64,000 nt of DNA, from NCBI RefSeq assembly GCF_900091315.1, contig NZ_FLSP01000019.1, forward strand, positions 41,492 to 105,491, in the 5' to 3' direction. This stretch comes from Streptomyces sp. DI166 (GTDB lineage Bacteria; Actinomycetota; Actinomycetes; Streptomycetales; Streptomycetaceae). Under the pieces are notes generated by a model, which did not search any database, had not been told where the DNA came from, and was given only the letters and a program-made list of their open reading frames with translations. The translations under genes and the position numbers were made by a program. This document shows, in pieces, positions 25,201-33,140 of the stretch; positions within the stretch are counted from its first letter, which is position 1; each line of letters begins with the position of its first letter.

Positions 25201-26097
25201 TCGGAGCGGGTGAGGGCGGAGGCGCTGGCGGAGGCCGAGCGGGTCACCGCCGCCGCCCGCGAGGAGGCCGAGCGGCTGCTGGACGAGGCCCGCAAGGACG
25301 CCAACAAGCGGCGTTCGGAGGCCGCGGAGCAGGTCGACAAGCTCATCACGGAGACCACCGCCGAGGCCGACAAGCTGCTCACCGAGGCGCAGACGCAGGC
25401 GCTGAAGACGACCGCGGACGCCGAGGGCCAGGCCGACACCATGGTGGGCGCCGCCCGCAAGGAGGCCGAGCGGCTGGTCGCGGAGGCGACGGTCGAGGGC
25501 AACTCGCTGGTGGAGAAGGCGCGTACGGACGCCGACGAGCTGCTGGTCGGGGCGCGCCGGGACGCCACCGCCATAAGGGAGCGCGCGGAGGAGCTGCGCG
25601 ACCGCATCACCAGCGAGATCGAGGAGCTGCACGAGCGGGCCCGGCGCGAGGCCGCGGAGACCATGAAGTCGACCGGCGACCGCTGCGACGCGCTCATCAA
25701 GGCCGCCGAGGAGCAGCTGGCCAAGGCCCAGGCGAAGGCGAAGGAGCTGGTCTCGGAGGCCAACTCCGAGGCGGGCAAGGTCCGGATCGCCGCGGTGAAG
25801 AAGGCCGAGGGCCTGCTGAAGGAGGCCGAGCAGAAGAAGGCCTCGCTCATCAAGGAGGCCGAGGAGCTGCGCGCCGAGGCGATCCGCGAGGCGAAGCGGA
25901 CGGTCGAGGAGGGCAAGCGCGAGCTGGAGGTGCTGGTGCGCCGCCGGGAGGACATCAACGCCGAGATCTCCCGGGTCCAGGACGTGCTGGAGGCGCTGGA
26001 GTCCTTCGAGGCGCCGGGCGGCGGCAAGGACGGCGGCGTCAAGGCCGGTGCGACGGTCGGCGCCCCTCGATCGGGTGGCAAGTCGTCGGAGAGCTAG
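22249..26097 (+). CDS. scy: Scy, giant coiled-coil polarisome scaffold
   Basis: The protein of about 1,282 residues is almost wholly predicted coiled coil. It opens RGYERQEREPAADVDHLSRF, a 7-mer heptad segment with SRPDFGGGDIGYQAEQLLRN, then changes to long Ala/Glu/Arg repeats of the type EAERLRxEAxxxAE. These match the hendecad-based 51-residue repeat described for Scy and FilP. Scy organises hyphal tips, interacting with DivIVA and FilP and with ParA. The GTG at 22249 is preferred (GGGACGGATGGGA upstream); a TTG at 22219 is possible. The end becomes less repetitive and Gly-rich. It lies upstream of filP with 183 bp between. Confidence 0.95.
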   Translation: MRGYERQEREPAADVDHLSRFEAEMDRLKTEREKAIQHAEDLGYQVEVLRAKLHEARRTIMSRPDFGGGDIGYQAEQLLRNAQMQADQLRQDAERELSQARAQTQRILQEHAEQAARLQAELHQEAVTRRQQLDQELAERRQTVESHVNENVAWAEQLRARSESQARRLLEESRAEAEQAMAAARAEAERLTTEARQRLQSEAEAARAEAEQLLRRARADAERLLNAASTQAQEATDHAEQLRNSTVSESDAARRQASELSRAAEQRMTEAEEALRKAQSEAEKVLAEAKEAAAKALSSTESANEQRTRTAKEQVARLVSEATKEAEATKAEAEQIVADARAEAEKVLAEAAEKARTLTAEESATQLSKAAKTAEDVLNKAQEDAQKTTKAAAEEAERIRREAEAEADRLRAEAHDIAEQLKGAAKDDTKEYRAKTVELQEEARRLRGEAEQLRADAVAEGEKIRAEARKEAVQQIEEAAKTAEELLSKAKADADELRQTATTDSEKVRTEAIERATTLRRQAEEVLERTRKEAERNREEAVEQAEGIRAEAERAARELREETEQAIEARRVEAAEELTRLQSEAEQRLTAAEQALTEAREEAARIRREAAEETERLRSESADRIRTLLQQAEEEAERLRNEAASDASASRAEGEAVAVRLRSEAAAEAERLKSEAQDSADRVRAEAQAAAERLATEASETLAAAQEEAVRRRREAEETLGSARQEADQERERAREQSEELLASARNRVEEAQAEAVRLVEEADRRATEMVSAAEQHAQQVRDSVAGLHEQAQDEIQGLRSAAEHVAERTRREAEEEADRVRADAYAERERASQDAGRIRREASEESEAAKALAERTVSEAIAEADRLRSDAAEHAQRVRTEASDALAEADQAAARTRADAREDANRIRSDAAAQADTLITEARKEAERLTTETAEEAERVRAEAVANAERLLSEATGDAERLRADAAETVGSAQQHAERVRTESERVRAEALAEAERVTAAAREEAERLLDEARKDANKRRSEAAEQVDKLITETTAEADKLLTEAQTQALKTTADAEGQADTMVGAARKEAERLVAEATVEGNSLVEKARTDADELLVGARRDATAIRERAEELRDRITSEIEELHERARREAAETMKSTGDRCDALIKAAEEQLAKAQAKAKELVSEANSEAGKVRIAAVKKAEGLLKEAEQKKASLIKEAEELRAEAIREAKRTVEEGKRELEVLVRRREDINAEISRVQDVLEALESFEAPGGGKDGGVKAGATVGAPRSGGKSSES

Positions 26098-26234
26098 CCA
26101 AGCGATGCGATTCGGGTGTCGGCTGGGGCCTTTGACCTACTTTTTGGCAAGCCGTCCGACGGTTAGCCACTCAAAAGGGGTGTCATTCTCCAGATCAAAC
26201 ACGTATCCGCTCGATGACACACCGCTTCGGCCCC

Positions 26235-26240
26235 TAGGAT
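26235..26240 (+). promoter_or_regulatory. Candidate -10 element TAGGAT upstream of filP
   Basis: TAGGAT, a good match to the vegetative -10 of Streptomyces, lies 41 bp before the filP ATG in the scy-filP gap. The expected -35 position reads CGATGA, a poor match, so the call rests on the -10 alone. It suggests filP can be transcribed apart from scy. Confidence 0.4.
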
Positions 26241-26280
26241 TCCACCTATCACCTCACCGGTCTCATTCGACAGGAACCCC

Positions 26281-27216
26281 ATGAGCGACACTTCCCCCTA
26301 CGGCTTCGAGCTTGTGCGGCGTGGATACGACCGCGCTCAGGTGGACGAACGAATCTCCAAGCTCGTCTCCGACCGTGACAGCGCTCTCGCCCGCATCACC
26401 GCTCTGGAAAAGCGCATCGAGGAACTCCACCTCGAAACGCAGAACGCCCAGGCCCAGGTGACCGACGCCGAACCGTCGTACGCCGGGCTCGGCGCCCGCG
26501 TCGAGAAGATCCTGCGTCTCGCCGAGGAAGAGGCCAAGGATCTGCGCGAAGAGGCCCGGCGCGCCGCGGAGCAGCACCGCGAGCTGGCGGAGTCGGCGGC
26601 CCAGCAGGTCCGCAACGACGCGGAATCGTTCGCGGCGGAACGCAAGGCCAAGGCCGAGGACGAGGGCGTCCGGATCGTCGAGAAGGCCAAGAGCGACGCC
26701 GCCCAGCTGCGCGCCGAGGCGCAGAAGGACGCGCAGTCCAAGCGCGAGGAGGCGGACGCCCTCTTCGAGGAGACCCGCGCCAAGGCCGCCCAGGCCGCCG
26801 CCGACTTCGAGACCAACCTCGCCAAGCGCCGCGAGCAGTCCGAGCGCGACCTGGCCTCGCGTCAGCAGAAGGCCGAGAAGCGTCTCGCGGAGATCGAGCA
26901 CCGCGCCGAGCAGCTCCGCCTGGAGGCGGAGAAGCTGCGCACGGACGCCGAGCGCCGCGCCCGCCAGACGGTCGAGACCGCCCAGCGCCAGGCCGAGGAC
27001 ATCGTGGCCGACGCCAACGCCAAGGCCGACCGCATCCGTTCGGAATCCGAGCGTGAGCTGGCCGCGCTGACCAACCGCCGCGACTCGATCAACGCCCAGC
27101 TGACGAACGTGCGCGAGATGCTGGCGACCCTCACCGGTGCCGCGGTGGCCGCGGCCGGCACCCCGGCCGAGGACGAGCCGATCTCCCGTGGGGTTCCCGC
27201 GCAGCAGACCCGGTAA
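26281..27216 (+). CDS. filP: FilP, intermediate-filament-like coiled-coil protein
   Basis: The 311-residue cytoskeletal protein starts YGFELVRRGYDRAQVDERIS, a DivIVA-like N-terminal motif. A short coiled coil (about 20-60), a break, then a long Ala/Glu/Arg coiled coil (about 75-280) with the same hendecad pattern as Scy follow, with a short Pro/Ala tail. FilP forms filaments near the hyphal tip, interacts with DivIVA and gives the cell wall rigidity. Length agrees with known FilP (about 310). The ATG follows AGGAACCCC. A strong terminator lies 38 bp downstream. Confidence 0.95.
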   Translation: MSDTSPYGFELVRRGYDRAQVDERISKLVSDRDSALARITALEKRIEELHLETQNAQAQVTDAEPSYAGLGARVEKILRLAEEEAKDLREEARRAAEQHRELAESAAQQVRNDAESFAAERKAKAEDEGVRIVEKAKSDAAQLRAEAQKDAQSKREEADALFEETRAKAAQAAADFETNLAKRREQSERDLASRQQKAEKRLAEIEHRAEQLRLEAEKLRTDAERRARQTVETAQRQAEDIVADANAKADRIRSESERELAALTNRRDSINAQLTNVREMLATLTGAAVAAAGTPAEDEPISRGVPAQQTR

Positions 27217-27253
27217 CAGCGGTCCGGCGCACGGTCGCCCACCACTGTCGCTA

Positions 27254-27304
27254 ACGGGACGAAGCCCCCTGTCACTCCGGTGGCAGGGGGCTTTGTCCCG
27301 TTTT
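27254..27304 (+). terminator. Strong intrinsic terminator after filP
   Basis: The stem pairs CGGGACGAAGCCCCCTG with CAGGGGGCTTTGTCCCG around CACTCCGG-type loop bases and ends in TTTT. The U-run directly abuts the -10 element of the next gene, so termination and initiation are packed together. Confidence 0.9.
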
Positions 27305-27309
27305 AGCGT
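27304..27309 (+). promoter_or_regulatory. -10 element TAGCGT for a probable leaderless ABC-ATPase mRNA
   Basis: TAGCGT starts at the last T of the filP terminator and is followed by six bases and the ATG at 27316. No Shine-Dalgarno is present, so the message is probably leaderless. Confidence 0.5.
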
Positions 27310-27315
27310 GTGCGC

Positions 27316-28278
27316 ATGATCGAACTCGCGGGGCTGACCAAGCGGTACGGCGACAAGGTGGCGGTCAACAACCTCACCTTCACCGTCCGGCCCGGAATTG
27401 TCACCGGGTTCCTCGGCCCCAACGGCGCGGGCAAGTCCACCACGATGCGCATGATGCTCGGTCTGGACCGTCCGACGGCCGGTGACGTCCGTATCGACGG
27501 CAGGCACTACGACCAGTTGCGGGACCCGCTGAAGTACATCGGGGCGCTGCTGGACGCGAAGGCCGTGCACGGCGGGCGCAGCGCCTTCAACCATCTGCTG
27601 TGCCTCGCGCAGAGCAACGGCATCCCGCGGGCGCGGGTGCACGAGGTGCTGGACACGGTGGGCCTGACGGCGGTGGCCCGGAAGAAGGCCAAGGGTTTCT
27701 CCCTCGGCATGGGTCAGCGGCTCGGTATCGCGGGGGCGCTGCTGGGCGATCCGCAGATCCTGATGTTCGACGAGCCGGTCAACGGGCTCGACCCGGAGGG
27801 CATCCACTGGATCCGCAATCTGATGAAATCGCTGGCCGCGCAGGGCCGTACGGTCTTCGTCTCCTCGCACCTGATGAGCGAGATGGCGCTGACCGCCGAC
27901 CATCTCGTCGTCATCGGCCAGGGACGGCTGCTCGCCGACACCTCCATGGCCGACTTCATCGCGCAGAACTCGCGCTCCTACGTCCGTATCCGCACCCCGC
28001 AGGAGGACCGGCTGGCCGAGGTGCTGCGGCAGAACGGGATGACGGTCGTGCACAACGGGAGCGGAACGCTGGAGGTGGACGGCGGGAAGTCGGAGCGGAT
28101 CGGGGAGCTGGCCGCGCGGCACGAGGTCGTCCTGCACGAGCTGAGCCCGCAGCAGGCGTCCCTGGAGGAGGCGTTCATGCAGCTGACGGCGGAGTCGGTG
28201 GAGTACCACGCGCATTCCGAGGCACCGCCCGAACAGCCGCCGCAGGGGTGGGGACAGAGCTGGCGGAAGGAGGGCTGA
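27316..28278 (+). CDS. ABC transporter ATP-binding protein (ABC-2 type, first pair)
   Basis: The 320-residue ATPase has Walker A GPNGAGKSTT near residue 38, Q-loop region LGLDRPTAG, and signature SLGMGQRLGIAGALLGDP. Walker B is ILMFDEPVNGLDPEG and the H-loop VSSHLMSEM. The C-terminal 80 residues form the usual regulatory domain of drug-export ATPases. It lies 3 bp upstream of a permease gene on which it should act. The ATPase at 29165-30403 is a close paralogue. A GTG six bases upstream (27310) is an alternative start. The substrate is unknown. Confidence 0.93.
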   Translation: MIELAGLTKRYGDKVAVNNLTFTVRPGIVTGFLGPNGAGKSTTMRMMLGLDRPTAGDVRIDGRHYDQLRDPLKYIGALLDAKAVHGGRSAFNHLLCLAQSNGIPRARVHEVLDTVGLTAVARKKAKGFSLGMGQRLGIAGALLGDPQILMFDEPVNGLDPEGIHWIRNLMKSLAAQGRTVFVSSHLMSEMALTADHLVVIGQGRLLADTSMADFIAQNSRSYVRIRTPQEDRLAEVLRQNGMTVVHNGSGTLEVDGGKSERIGELAARHEVVLHELSPQQASLEEAFMQLTAESVEYHAHSEAPPEQPPQGWGQSWRKEG

Positions 28279-28281
28279 GCG

Positions 28282-29053
28282 ATGGCGACGACCCAGGTCC
28301 TGCGCTCGGAGTGGACCAAGATCCGGTCGGTGGCGTCGACGGTGTGGACGCTGTCGCTCGCCGTGGTGGTCACCGTGGCCCTCGGCGTGCTGATCTCGCT
28401 GCTGTCCAGGCACGAGTACGACAACCTCGACCGCGACGACCGGCTCTCCTTCGACCCGACCTTCATCAGCTTCGCCGGGATGAGCCTGGGGCAGCTGGCG
28501 ATGATCGTGTTCGGGGTGCTGGTGGTGTCGAACGAGTACAGCACCGGCATGATCCGCACCTCGCTGGCCGCGGTGCCGCAGCGCGCCACCTTCCTGGGCG
28601 GCAAGATCGCGGTGGCGACCGGACTCGCCCTGCTGGTCGGCCTCGTCACCAGCTTCATCGCCTTCTTCCTGGGGCAGGCGATGCTCGGCGAGTACAAGGC
28701 ACACCTCGGTGACGAGGGAGTGCTCAGGGCGGTCATCGGCGGCGGGCTCTACATGGCGCTGATCGCGCTGCTCTCCATGGGCGTCGCCGCGATGCTGCGC
28801 TCGCCGATGCTGTCGCTGGGCATCCTGATGCCGTTCCTCTTCCTGGTCTCCCCCCATCCTCGGCAACGTCCCCGCCACCAAGAAGGTCGGCCGCTATCTG
28901 CCCGACCAGGCCGGCAGCAAGATCATGCAGGTGGTCACCCCGGTGGACAACGACACCCCCTACGGCCCCTGGGGCGGGCTCGGGATCATGGTGCTGTGGG
29001 TGATTGCCGCCCTGGTGGGCGGTTTCGTCCTGCTGAAGAAGCGGGACGCGTGA
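28282..29053 (+). pseudogene. ABC-2 permease interrupted by a single-base frameshift
   Basis: Multispanning permease starting TTQVLRSEWTKIRSVASTVW, a motif also opening the second permease (SEWTKIRSV). The frame is good to MPFLFLVS (residue about 190), then reads into non-membrane, Arg/His-rich sequence ending at 29079. Removing one C from the six-C run at 28850-28855 restores PILGNVPATKKVGRYLPD and a final helix LGIMVLWVIAALVGGFVLL, ending KKRDA at 29053. The second permease ends in the same way (LLEKRDV). Either the gene is inactivated or the base is an assembly error. It pairs with the ATPase immediately upstream. Confidence 0.8.
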
Positions 29054-29164
29054 GCGCCGCGGATTTTGCCCGCTCATGAAGGAAACCGTCAGCGCCCGGA
29101 TATCCTCCTAACCCTTACGGGGGCGTGTGCCCCGCTGTCCTGAACCTTTCGATGGGTGCGGAGC

Positions 29165-30403
29165 ATGATCGAGGCAGTCGGCCTGACCAAGCGCTACGGC
29201 GACAAGACCGCTGTGTACAACCTTTCCTTCCAGGTGCGGCCCGGTGCCGTCACCGGCTTCCTGGGCCCCAACGGCTCGGGCAAGTCGACGACGATGCGGA
29301 TGATCCTCGGCCTGGACAACCCCACGTCGGGGCAGGTGACGATCGGCGGCTACCCGTACCGCAAGCTGCCCAACGCCCCCCGGCAGGTCGGCGCGCTGCT
29401 GGACGCCAAGGCGGTGCACGGCGGCCGGACCGCCCGCACCCATCTGCTGAGCCTGGCCCAGCTCTCCGGCATCCCGGCGCGCCGGGTCGACGAGGTGCTC
29501 GGCGTGGTGGGCCTGCAGGACGTGGCACGCAAGCGCTCCAAGGGCTTCTCCCTCGGTATGGGCCAGCGGCTCGGAATCGCCGCGGCGCTGCTCGGCGACC
29601 CCCAGGTGCTGCTCTTCGACGAGCCGGTCAACGGTCTCGACCCCGAGGGCATCCTCTGGGTGCGCAACCTGATGAAGGCGCTGGCCGCCGAGGGCCGTAC
29701 GGTCTTCGTCTCCTCGCACCTGATGAGCGAGATGGCGCTGACCGCCGACCACCTCATCGTGATCGGGCGCGGACAGCTCCTCGCCGACATGAGCGTGCAG
29801 GACTTCATCGCGGCGAACTCCGCGGGCTTCGCCCGGGTGCGCACCCCCGACACCGAGCCGCAGCTGCGCGAGAAGCTGTCCACCGCGCTGACCGAGGCGG
29901 GCGGCCATGTGCTGCCCGAGCAGGACGGGGCGCTGCGGGTGACAGGGCTTGAGCTGCCCCGCATCAGCGACATCGCGCACGAGTCGGACGTACGGCTGTG
30001 GGAGCTGTCGCCGCACCAGGCGTCGCTGGAGGAGGCGTACATGCGGATGACGCAGGGCGCCGTCGACTACCGCTCCACGATCGACCAGAAGGCCGGCCTC
30101 CAGCAGCCGCTGCCGCCCGGCGCCGAGCCGCCGATGCCGGTGCCCGGGCAGGGCCAGCCGGGCTGGTACGCCCCGCCGCCGCCCCAGCAGGGCGGTCAGC
30201 CGTTCACGATGCCCCAGGGACAGCCCGGCCAGCCCGCGCAGCCGCCGCAGGCCCCGCAGGGCCCCTATGCCGCCCCGGCGGCGCCCACCGCGCCCCCGGC
30301 CGCCCAGGGCGAGACCCCGAACCCGTACGCGCAGCCCGCGCCCGCGGCGCCCGCCGCCCCTGCCCCCGCCGTCGACACGACCAAGTCCGAGGACGCCCGA
30401 TGA
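29165..30403 (+). CDS. ABC transporter ATP-binding protein with Pro/Gln-rich tail (second pair)
   Basis: The 412-residue ATPase has Walker A GPNGSGKSTTMRM, signature SLGMGQRLGIAAALLGDP, Walker B VLLFDEPVNGLDPEG and H-loop SSHLMSEM. The first 310 residues parallel the ATPase at 27316. The last 100 residues are a low-complexity extension rich in Pro, Gln and Ala (PPPPQQGGQPFTMPQGQPGQ), absent from the first copy. It overlaps the permease gene by 4 bp (ATGA). The tail may be a linker or interaction region; its role is unknown. Confidence 0.92.
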   Translation: MIEAVGLTKRYGDKTAVYNLSFQVRPGAVTGFLGPNGSGKSTTMRMILGLDNPTSGQVTIGGYPYRKLPNAPRQVGALLDAKAVHGGRTARTHLLSLAQLSGIPARRVDEVLGVVGLQDVARKRSKGFSLGMGQRLGIAAALLGDPQVLLFDEPVNGLDPEGILWVRNLMKALAAEGRTVFVSSHLMSEMALTADHLIVIGRGQLLADMSVQDFIAANSAGFARVRTPDTEPQLREKLSTALTEAGGHVLPEQDGALRVTGLELPRISDIAHESDVRLWELSPHQASLEEAYMRMTQGAVDYRSTIDQKAGLQQPLPPGAEPPMPVPGQGQPGWYAPPPPQQGGQPFTMPQGQPGQPAQPPQAPQGPYAAPAAPTAPPAAQGETPNPYAQPAPAAPAAPAPAVDTTKSEDAR

Positions 30404-31272
30404 GCACCCCGCAGCCCCCGATGCCGCAGACCGCCGCACCGAACTGGCAGGCGGCGCCCGGCGCTCCGTACCCCGTCTACACCTCGCCGATCCCGGTCAA
30501 GCGCACCCACCTCGGGCACGCGCTCGCCTCGGAGTGGACGAAGATCCGCTCGGTGCGCTCCACGATGTGGACGCTCGGCGTGTTCATCGTGCTGGTCGTC
30601 GGCATCGGCCTGGCCACCGCGGCGCTGGTCGCGGCCAACGCCCCGGACAGCGACCTGGCGGGCGAGAACCCGCTCTCCTTCGGGTTCTTCGGGCTGCTGC
30701 TCGGCATCATGTGCATCATGACGCTCGGCGTGCTGACCACGGCCTCCGAGTACGGCACCGGCATGATCCGCACCACCATGACGGCCTGCCCGTCCCGTGG
30801 GCGGGTGCTGCTGGCCAAGGGGATCGTGTTCTTCGCGGTCGCCTTCACCGTCACCCTGGTCTCGGCGTTCGTCGTCGCGCTCGCGGACGTCTCCATCCTG
30901 AGCGCCGCGCGGGAGCCGTCCGGCGAGGAGTGGCTGAAGGGCACGGTCGGCGTCTCGCTGTTCATCGCGCTGCTCGGCCTGTTGTCGCTGCTCGTCGGCT
31001 CGATCATCCGGCACTCCGCGGGCGCCATCACCATCATGATCGGCGTGCTGCTGGCGCCGCTGGTGATCGCGCTGTTCATGTTCTCGGAGTCGCTGGAGGA
31101 CCTGCGCCAGGCCCTGTTCGAGTACTCCATCCCGAACCAGCTGAGCGCCTTCTACTCCCAGTCCCTCACCGACACCGGCCCCTCCGGCTGGGACCCCCTG
31201 TGGATCATGCTCGTCGTCACCGCGGCCGCCTTCGCCGGCGCGTACGCCCTGCTGGAGAAGCGGGACGTGTAG
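30400..31272 (+). CDS. ABC-2 type permease (second pair)
   Basis: The 290-residue membrane protein has a Pro-rich cytoplasmic N-terminus (about 1-35) followed by ALASEWTKIRSVRSTMWTLG and six hydrophobic helices. The last is IMLVVTAAAFAGAYALLEKR. ASEYGTGMIRTTM is the family signature between helices 2 and 3. Translationally coupled to its ATPase by the ATGA overlap. It is paralogous to the frameshifted permease at 28282. Together the two pairs look like a tandem duplication of an efflux module. The substrate is unknown. Confidence 0.92.
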   Translation: MSTPQPPMPQTAAPNWQAAPGAPYPVYTSPIPVKRTHLGHALASEWTKIRSVRSTMWTLGVFIVLVVGIGLATAALVAANAPDSDLAGENPLSFGFFGLLLGIMCIMTLGVLTTASEYGTGMIRTTMTACPSRGRVLLAKGIVFFAVAFTVTLVSAFVVALADVSILSAAREPSGEEWLKGTVGVSLFIALLGLLSLLVGSIIRHSAGAITIMIGVLLAPLVIALFMFSESLEDLRQALFEYSIPNQLSAFYSQSLTDTGPSGWDPLWIMLVVTAAAFAGAYALLEKRDV

Positions 31273-31461
31273 GGCTGCGCCCGCCGCGGCGACCGGACCG
31301 GCCGTGAGCACGGTGGTCCGCGACCGGCCCGGGGCGGGGTGATCCCGCGGGGCCCCTCGCGGCCACCGACCGCCCGGCGGGGACGGCGCGCCGCCGGGAG
31401 CACGCGCGGGCGCGGGCCGTGCCCGTTCGGTGTGACACCCGGGCGTTGGGGACGGCGATGA

Positions 31462-31803
31462 CTAGAACCTCGGCGCGTTCCTGGACCGCTGCACCTTTGT
31501 GGTGCGGCGGTCCTTCGCGTTCCAGCAGGACTTGTGCCAGTGGCGGCGGTCGTCGACGCCGGCGTGGTCGGGCCAGGCGACCACGTGCGGGACGCCGTCG
31601 GGGATCAGCTGGTCGCAGCCGGGGCAGCGGTAGGACTTGCCCTGGGCGCTGGCGCCCGCCACGTGCCGGACGTTCCAGGCCTCGCCCTGCCACTCCTCCG
31701 AGGACTGCCAGCCGCCGTAGCGGCCGCGACGGTCGTCCTCGGCACTCCGGCCGGACGCGGCCGACGCACCGCCGGCCTTGGGACGGTTGCGACGCGGGGA
31801 CAC
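31462..31803 (-). CDS. Small Cys/His zinc-binding-type protein, function unknown
   Basis: The 113-residue basic protein has a disordered N-terminus (SPRRNRPKAGGASAA) and a C-terminal motif, YRCPGCDQLIPDGVPHVVAW, followed by HWHKSCW. The CxxC and later HxxxC arrangement can hold one zinc. Streptomyces homologues are often labelled 'ATP/GTP-binding', for which no motif is visible here. The GTG at 31803 is chosen because GAGGTG lies just upstream; an ATG at 31815 would overlap that site. It is convergent with the second permease gene. The intervening 31273-31461 holds no gene. Confidence 0.75.
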   Translation of the reverse strand: MSPRRNRPKAGGASAASGRSAEDDRRGRYGGWQSSEEWQGEAWNVRHVAGASAQGKSYRCPGCDQLIPDGVPHVVAWPDHAGVDDRRHWHKSCWNAKDRRTTKVQRSRNAPRF

Positions 31804-32027
31804 AGGACACCTCACGGGGCTATACAGGAAGCACGGGCCGCGTCCAGCCTACGCGGCGCGGGCAGGGGTAGGCGTAGGCCACCAATCCCCACAAGTCCCC
31901 CGCCGCCGAAGCTCATTCTGCAGACAATCCGCAAATCCCTCCGTCAAGCCGTGTCCTCGGCACGTGTCAGACGGTTATGCCGGTCGGGGGAGCTCCGCGT
32001 CGGAGCCAAGGAAGCAGGAAAAGAGCA

Positions 32028-33056
32028 ATGCGCGTTGGAAGTTTCGTGTTGGCGGCCCAGTTCCCGGGACAGGGCGAGGGGGAGGCGCTGCACCGCGCGG
32101 TCCGCTCGGCCGAGGTCGCGGAGGAGGCGGGTCTGGACTCGGTCTGGCTGGCCGAGCATCACTTCGTCCCGTACGGCACCTGCCCGTCCGCCCTCACCCT
32201 GGCCGCCCTGTTGCTGGGCCGCACCCGGCGGATCAGGATCGGCACCGCCGTCACCGTACTGCCCACGGCCCACCCCGTCGCCGTCGGCGAACAGGCCGCG
32301 CTGCTGCATCTGACGAGCGGCGGCCGCTTCTCCCTGGGCGTCGGCCGCGGCGGCCCCTGGGTGGACCTGGAGGTCTTCGGCGCGGGGCTCGCGGCCTACG
32401 AGAAGGGGTTCCCGGAATCACTCGATCTGCTGGTGCGCTGGCTGCGCGAACCCTCCGTCGGAGCCGACGGCGAACGCTACCGCTTCCGTGAGGTCCCGGT
32501 CGTCCCGCGCCCCAGCGAGGCCCTCTCGGGCGGCCCCGGACCCGAGGTCGTCGTCGCCTGCACCTCGCCCAAAAGCGTCCGGCTCGCCGCCGAGCGGGGC
32601 CTGCCGATGCTGCTCGGCATGCATGTGGGCGACGAGGAGAAGGCGGAGATGGTCGCCCTGTGGCGGGAGCAGGCGCGCGCCTCGGGCCGGTCCCCGGAGG
32701 AGATCCGCGCCGCGGGCCATGTCTCCGCCGGCGTCTGCCAGATCGCCGACCGGCGCACCGACGCGGCGGAGACCCTGCTGAAGGCGATGCCGGGCTTTCT
32801 GAAGCAGGGCCTGGAGGCCCATATGACGGTGGACGGCCGCCATCGGGTGATGCGGGACCCCCTGGCGTACACCGAACTGCTCTGCGGGCTGCACCCGGTG
32901 GGCACCCCGCGGCTGTGCGCGGACCGGCTGGCGGCGACCAGCGAACGGACCGGCATCTCCCGCTTCGCCCTGCTCGTCGAGGGCTCGGGCGATCTCGCGG
33001 CCACCGAGGAGAACGTACGGCGGCTGGGTGCCGAGGTGCTCCCGCACCTCGGCTGA
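32028..33056 (+). CDS. Luciferase-like (LLM-class) flavin-dependent oxidoreductase
   Basis: The 342-residue TIM-barrel oxidoreductase of the bacterial luciferase family has VGSFVLAAQFPGQGEGEALH at the start, then DSVWLAEHHFVPYGTCPSAL, IRIGTAVTVLPTAHPVAVGE and GRFSLGVGRGG. These are the usual FMN- or F420-binding positions. Members act as monooxygenases or F420-dependent dehydrogenases; the substrate here is unknown. AGGAAAAG precedes the ATG. It stands alone between divergent or convergent neighbours, so context gives no clue. Confidence 0.88.
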   Translation: MRVGSFVLAAQFPGQGEGEALHRAVRSAEVAEEAGLDSVWLAEHHFVPYGTCPSALTLAALLLGRTRRIRIGTAVTVLPTAHPVAVGEQAALLHLTSGGRFSLGVGRGGPWVDLEVFGAGLAAYEKGFPESLDLLVRWLREPSVGADGERYRFREVPVVPRPSEALSGGPGPEVVVACTSPKSVRLAAERGLPMLLGMHVGDEEKAEMVALWREQARASGRSPEEIRAAGHVSAGVCQIADRRTDAAETLLKAMPGFLKQGLEAHMTVDGRHRVMRDPLAYTELLCGLHPVGTPRLCADRLAATSERTGISRFALLVEGSGDLAATEENVRRLGAEVLPHLG

Positions 33057-33140
33057 ACGCACCTGCCCGACCGGACGCTTGCCGCCCCGGTACTCCATGC
33101 ACCTCCCGCGTACGGAGCGGCAAGCAAGCGGCTCACCGGA

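Noticed and set aside
22003..25632. A 1,209-codon open frame antisense to scy
   Set aside because: It is a by-product of the repeat and GC content: the predicted protein is a Leu/Gly/Arg-rich low-complexity string with no family resemblance.
28850..28855. Programmed ribosomal frameshifting at the C6 run
   Set aside because: No slippery heptamer with a downstream pseudoknot is apparent, and the frameshifted product lacks its final helix, so a real mutation or error is simpler.
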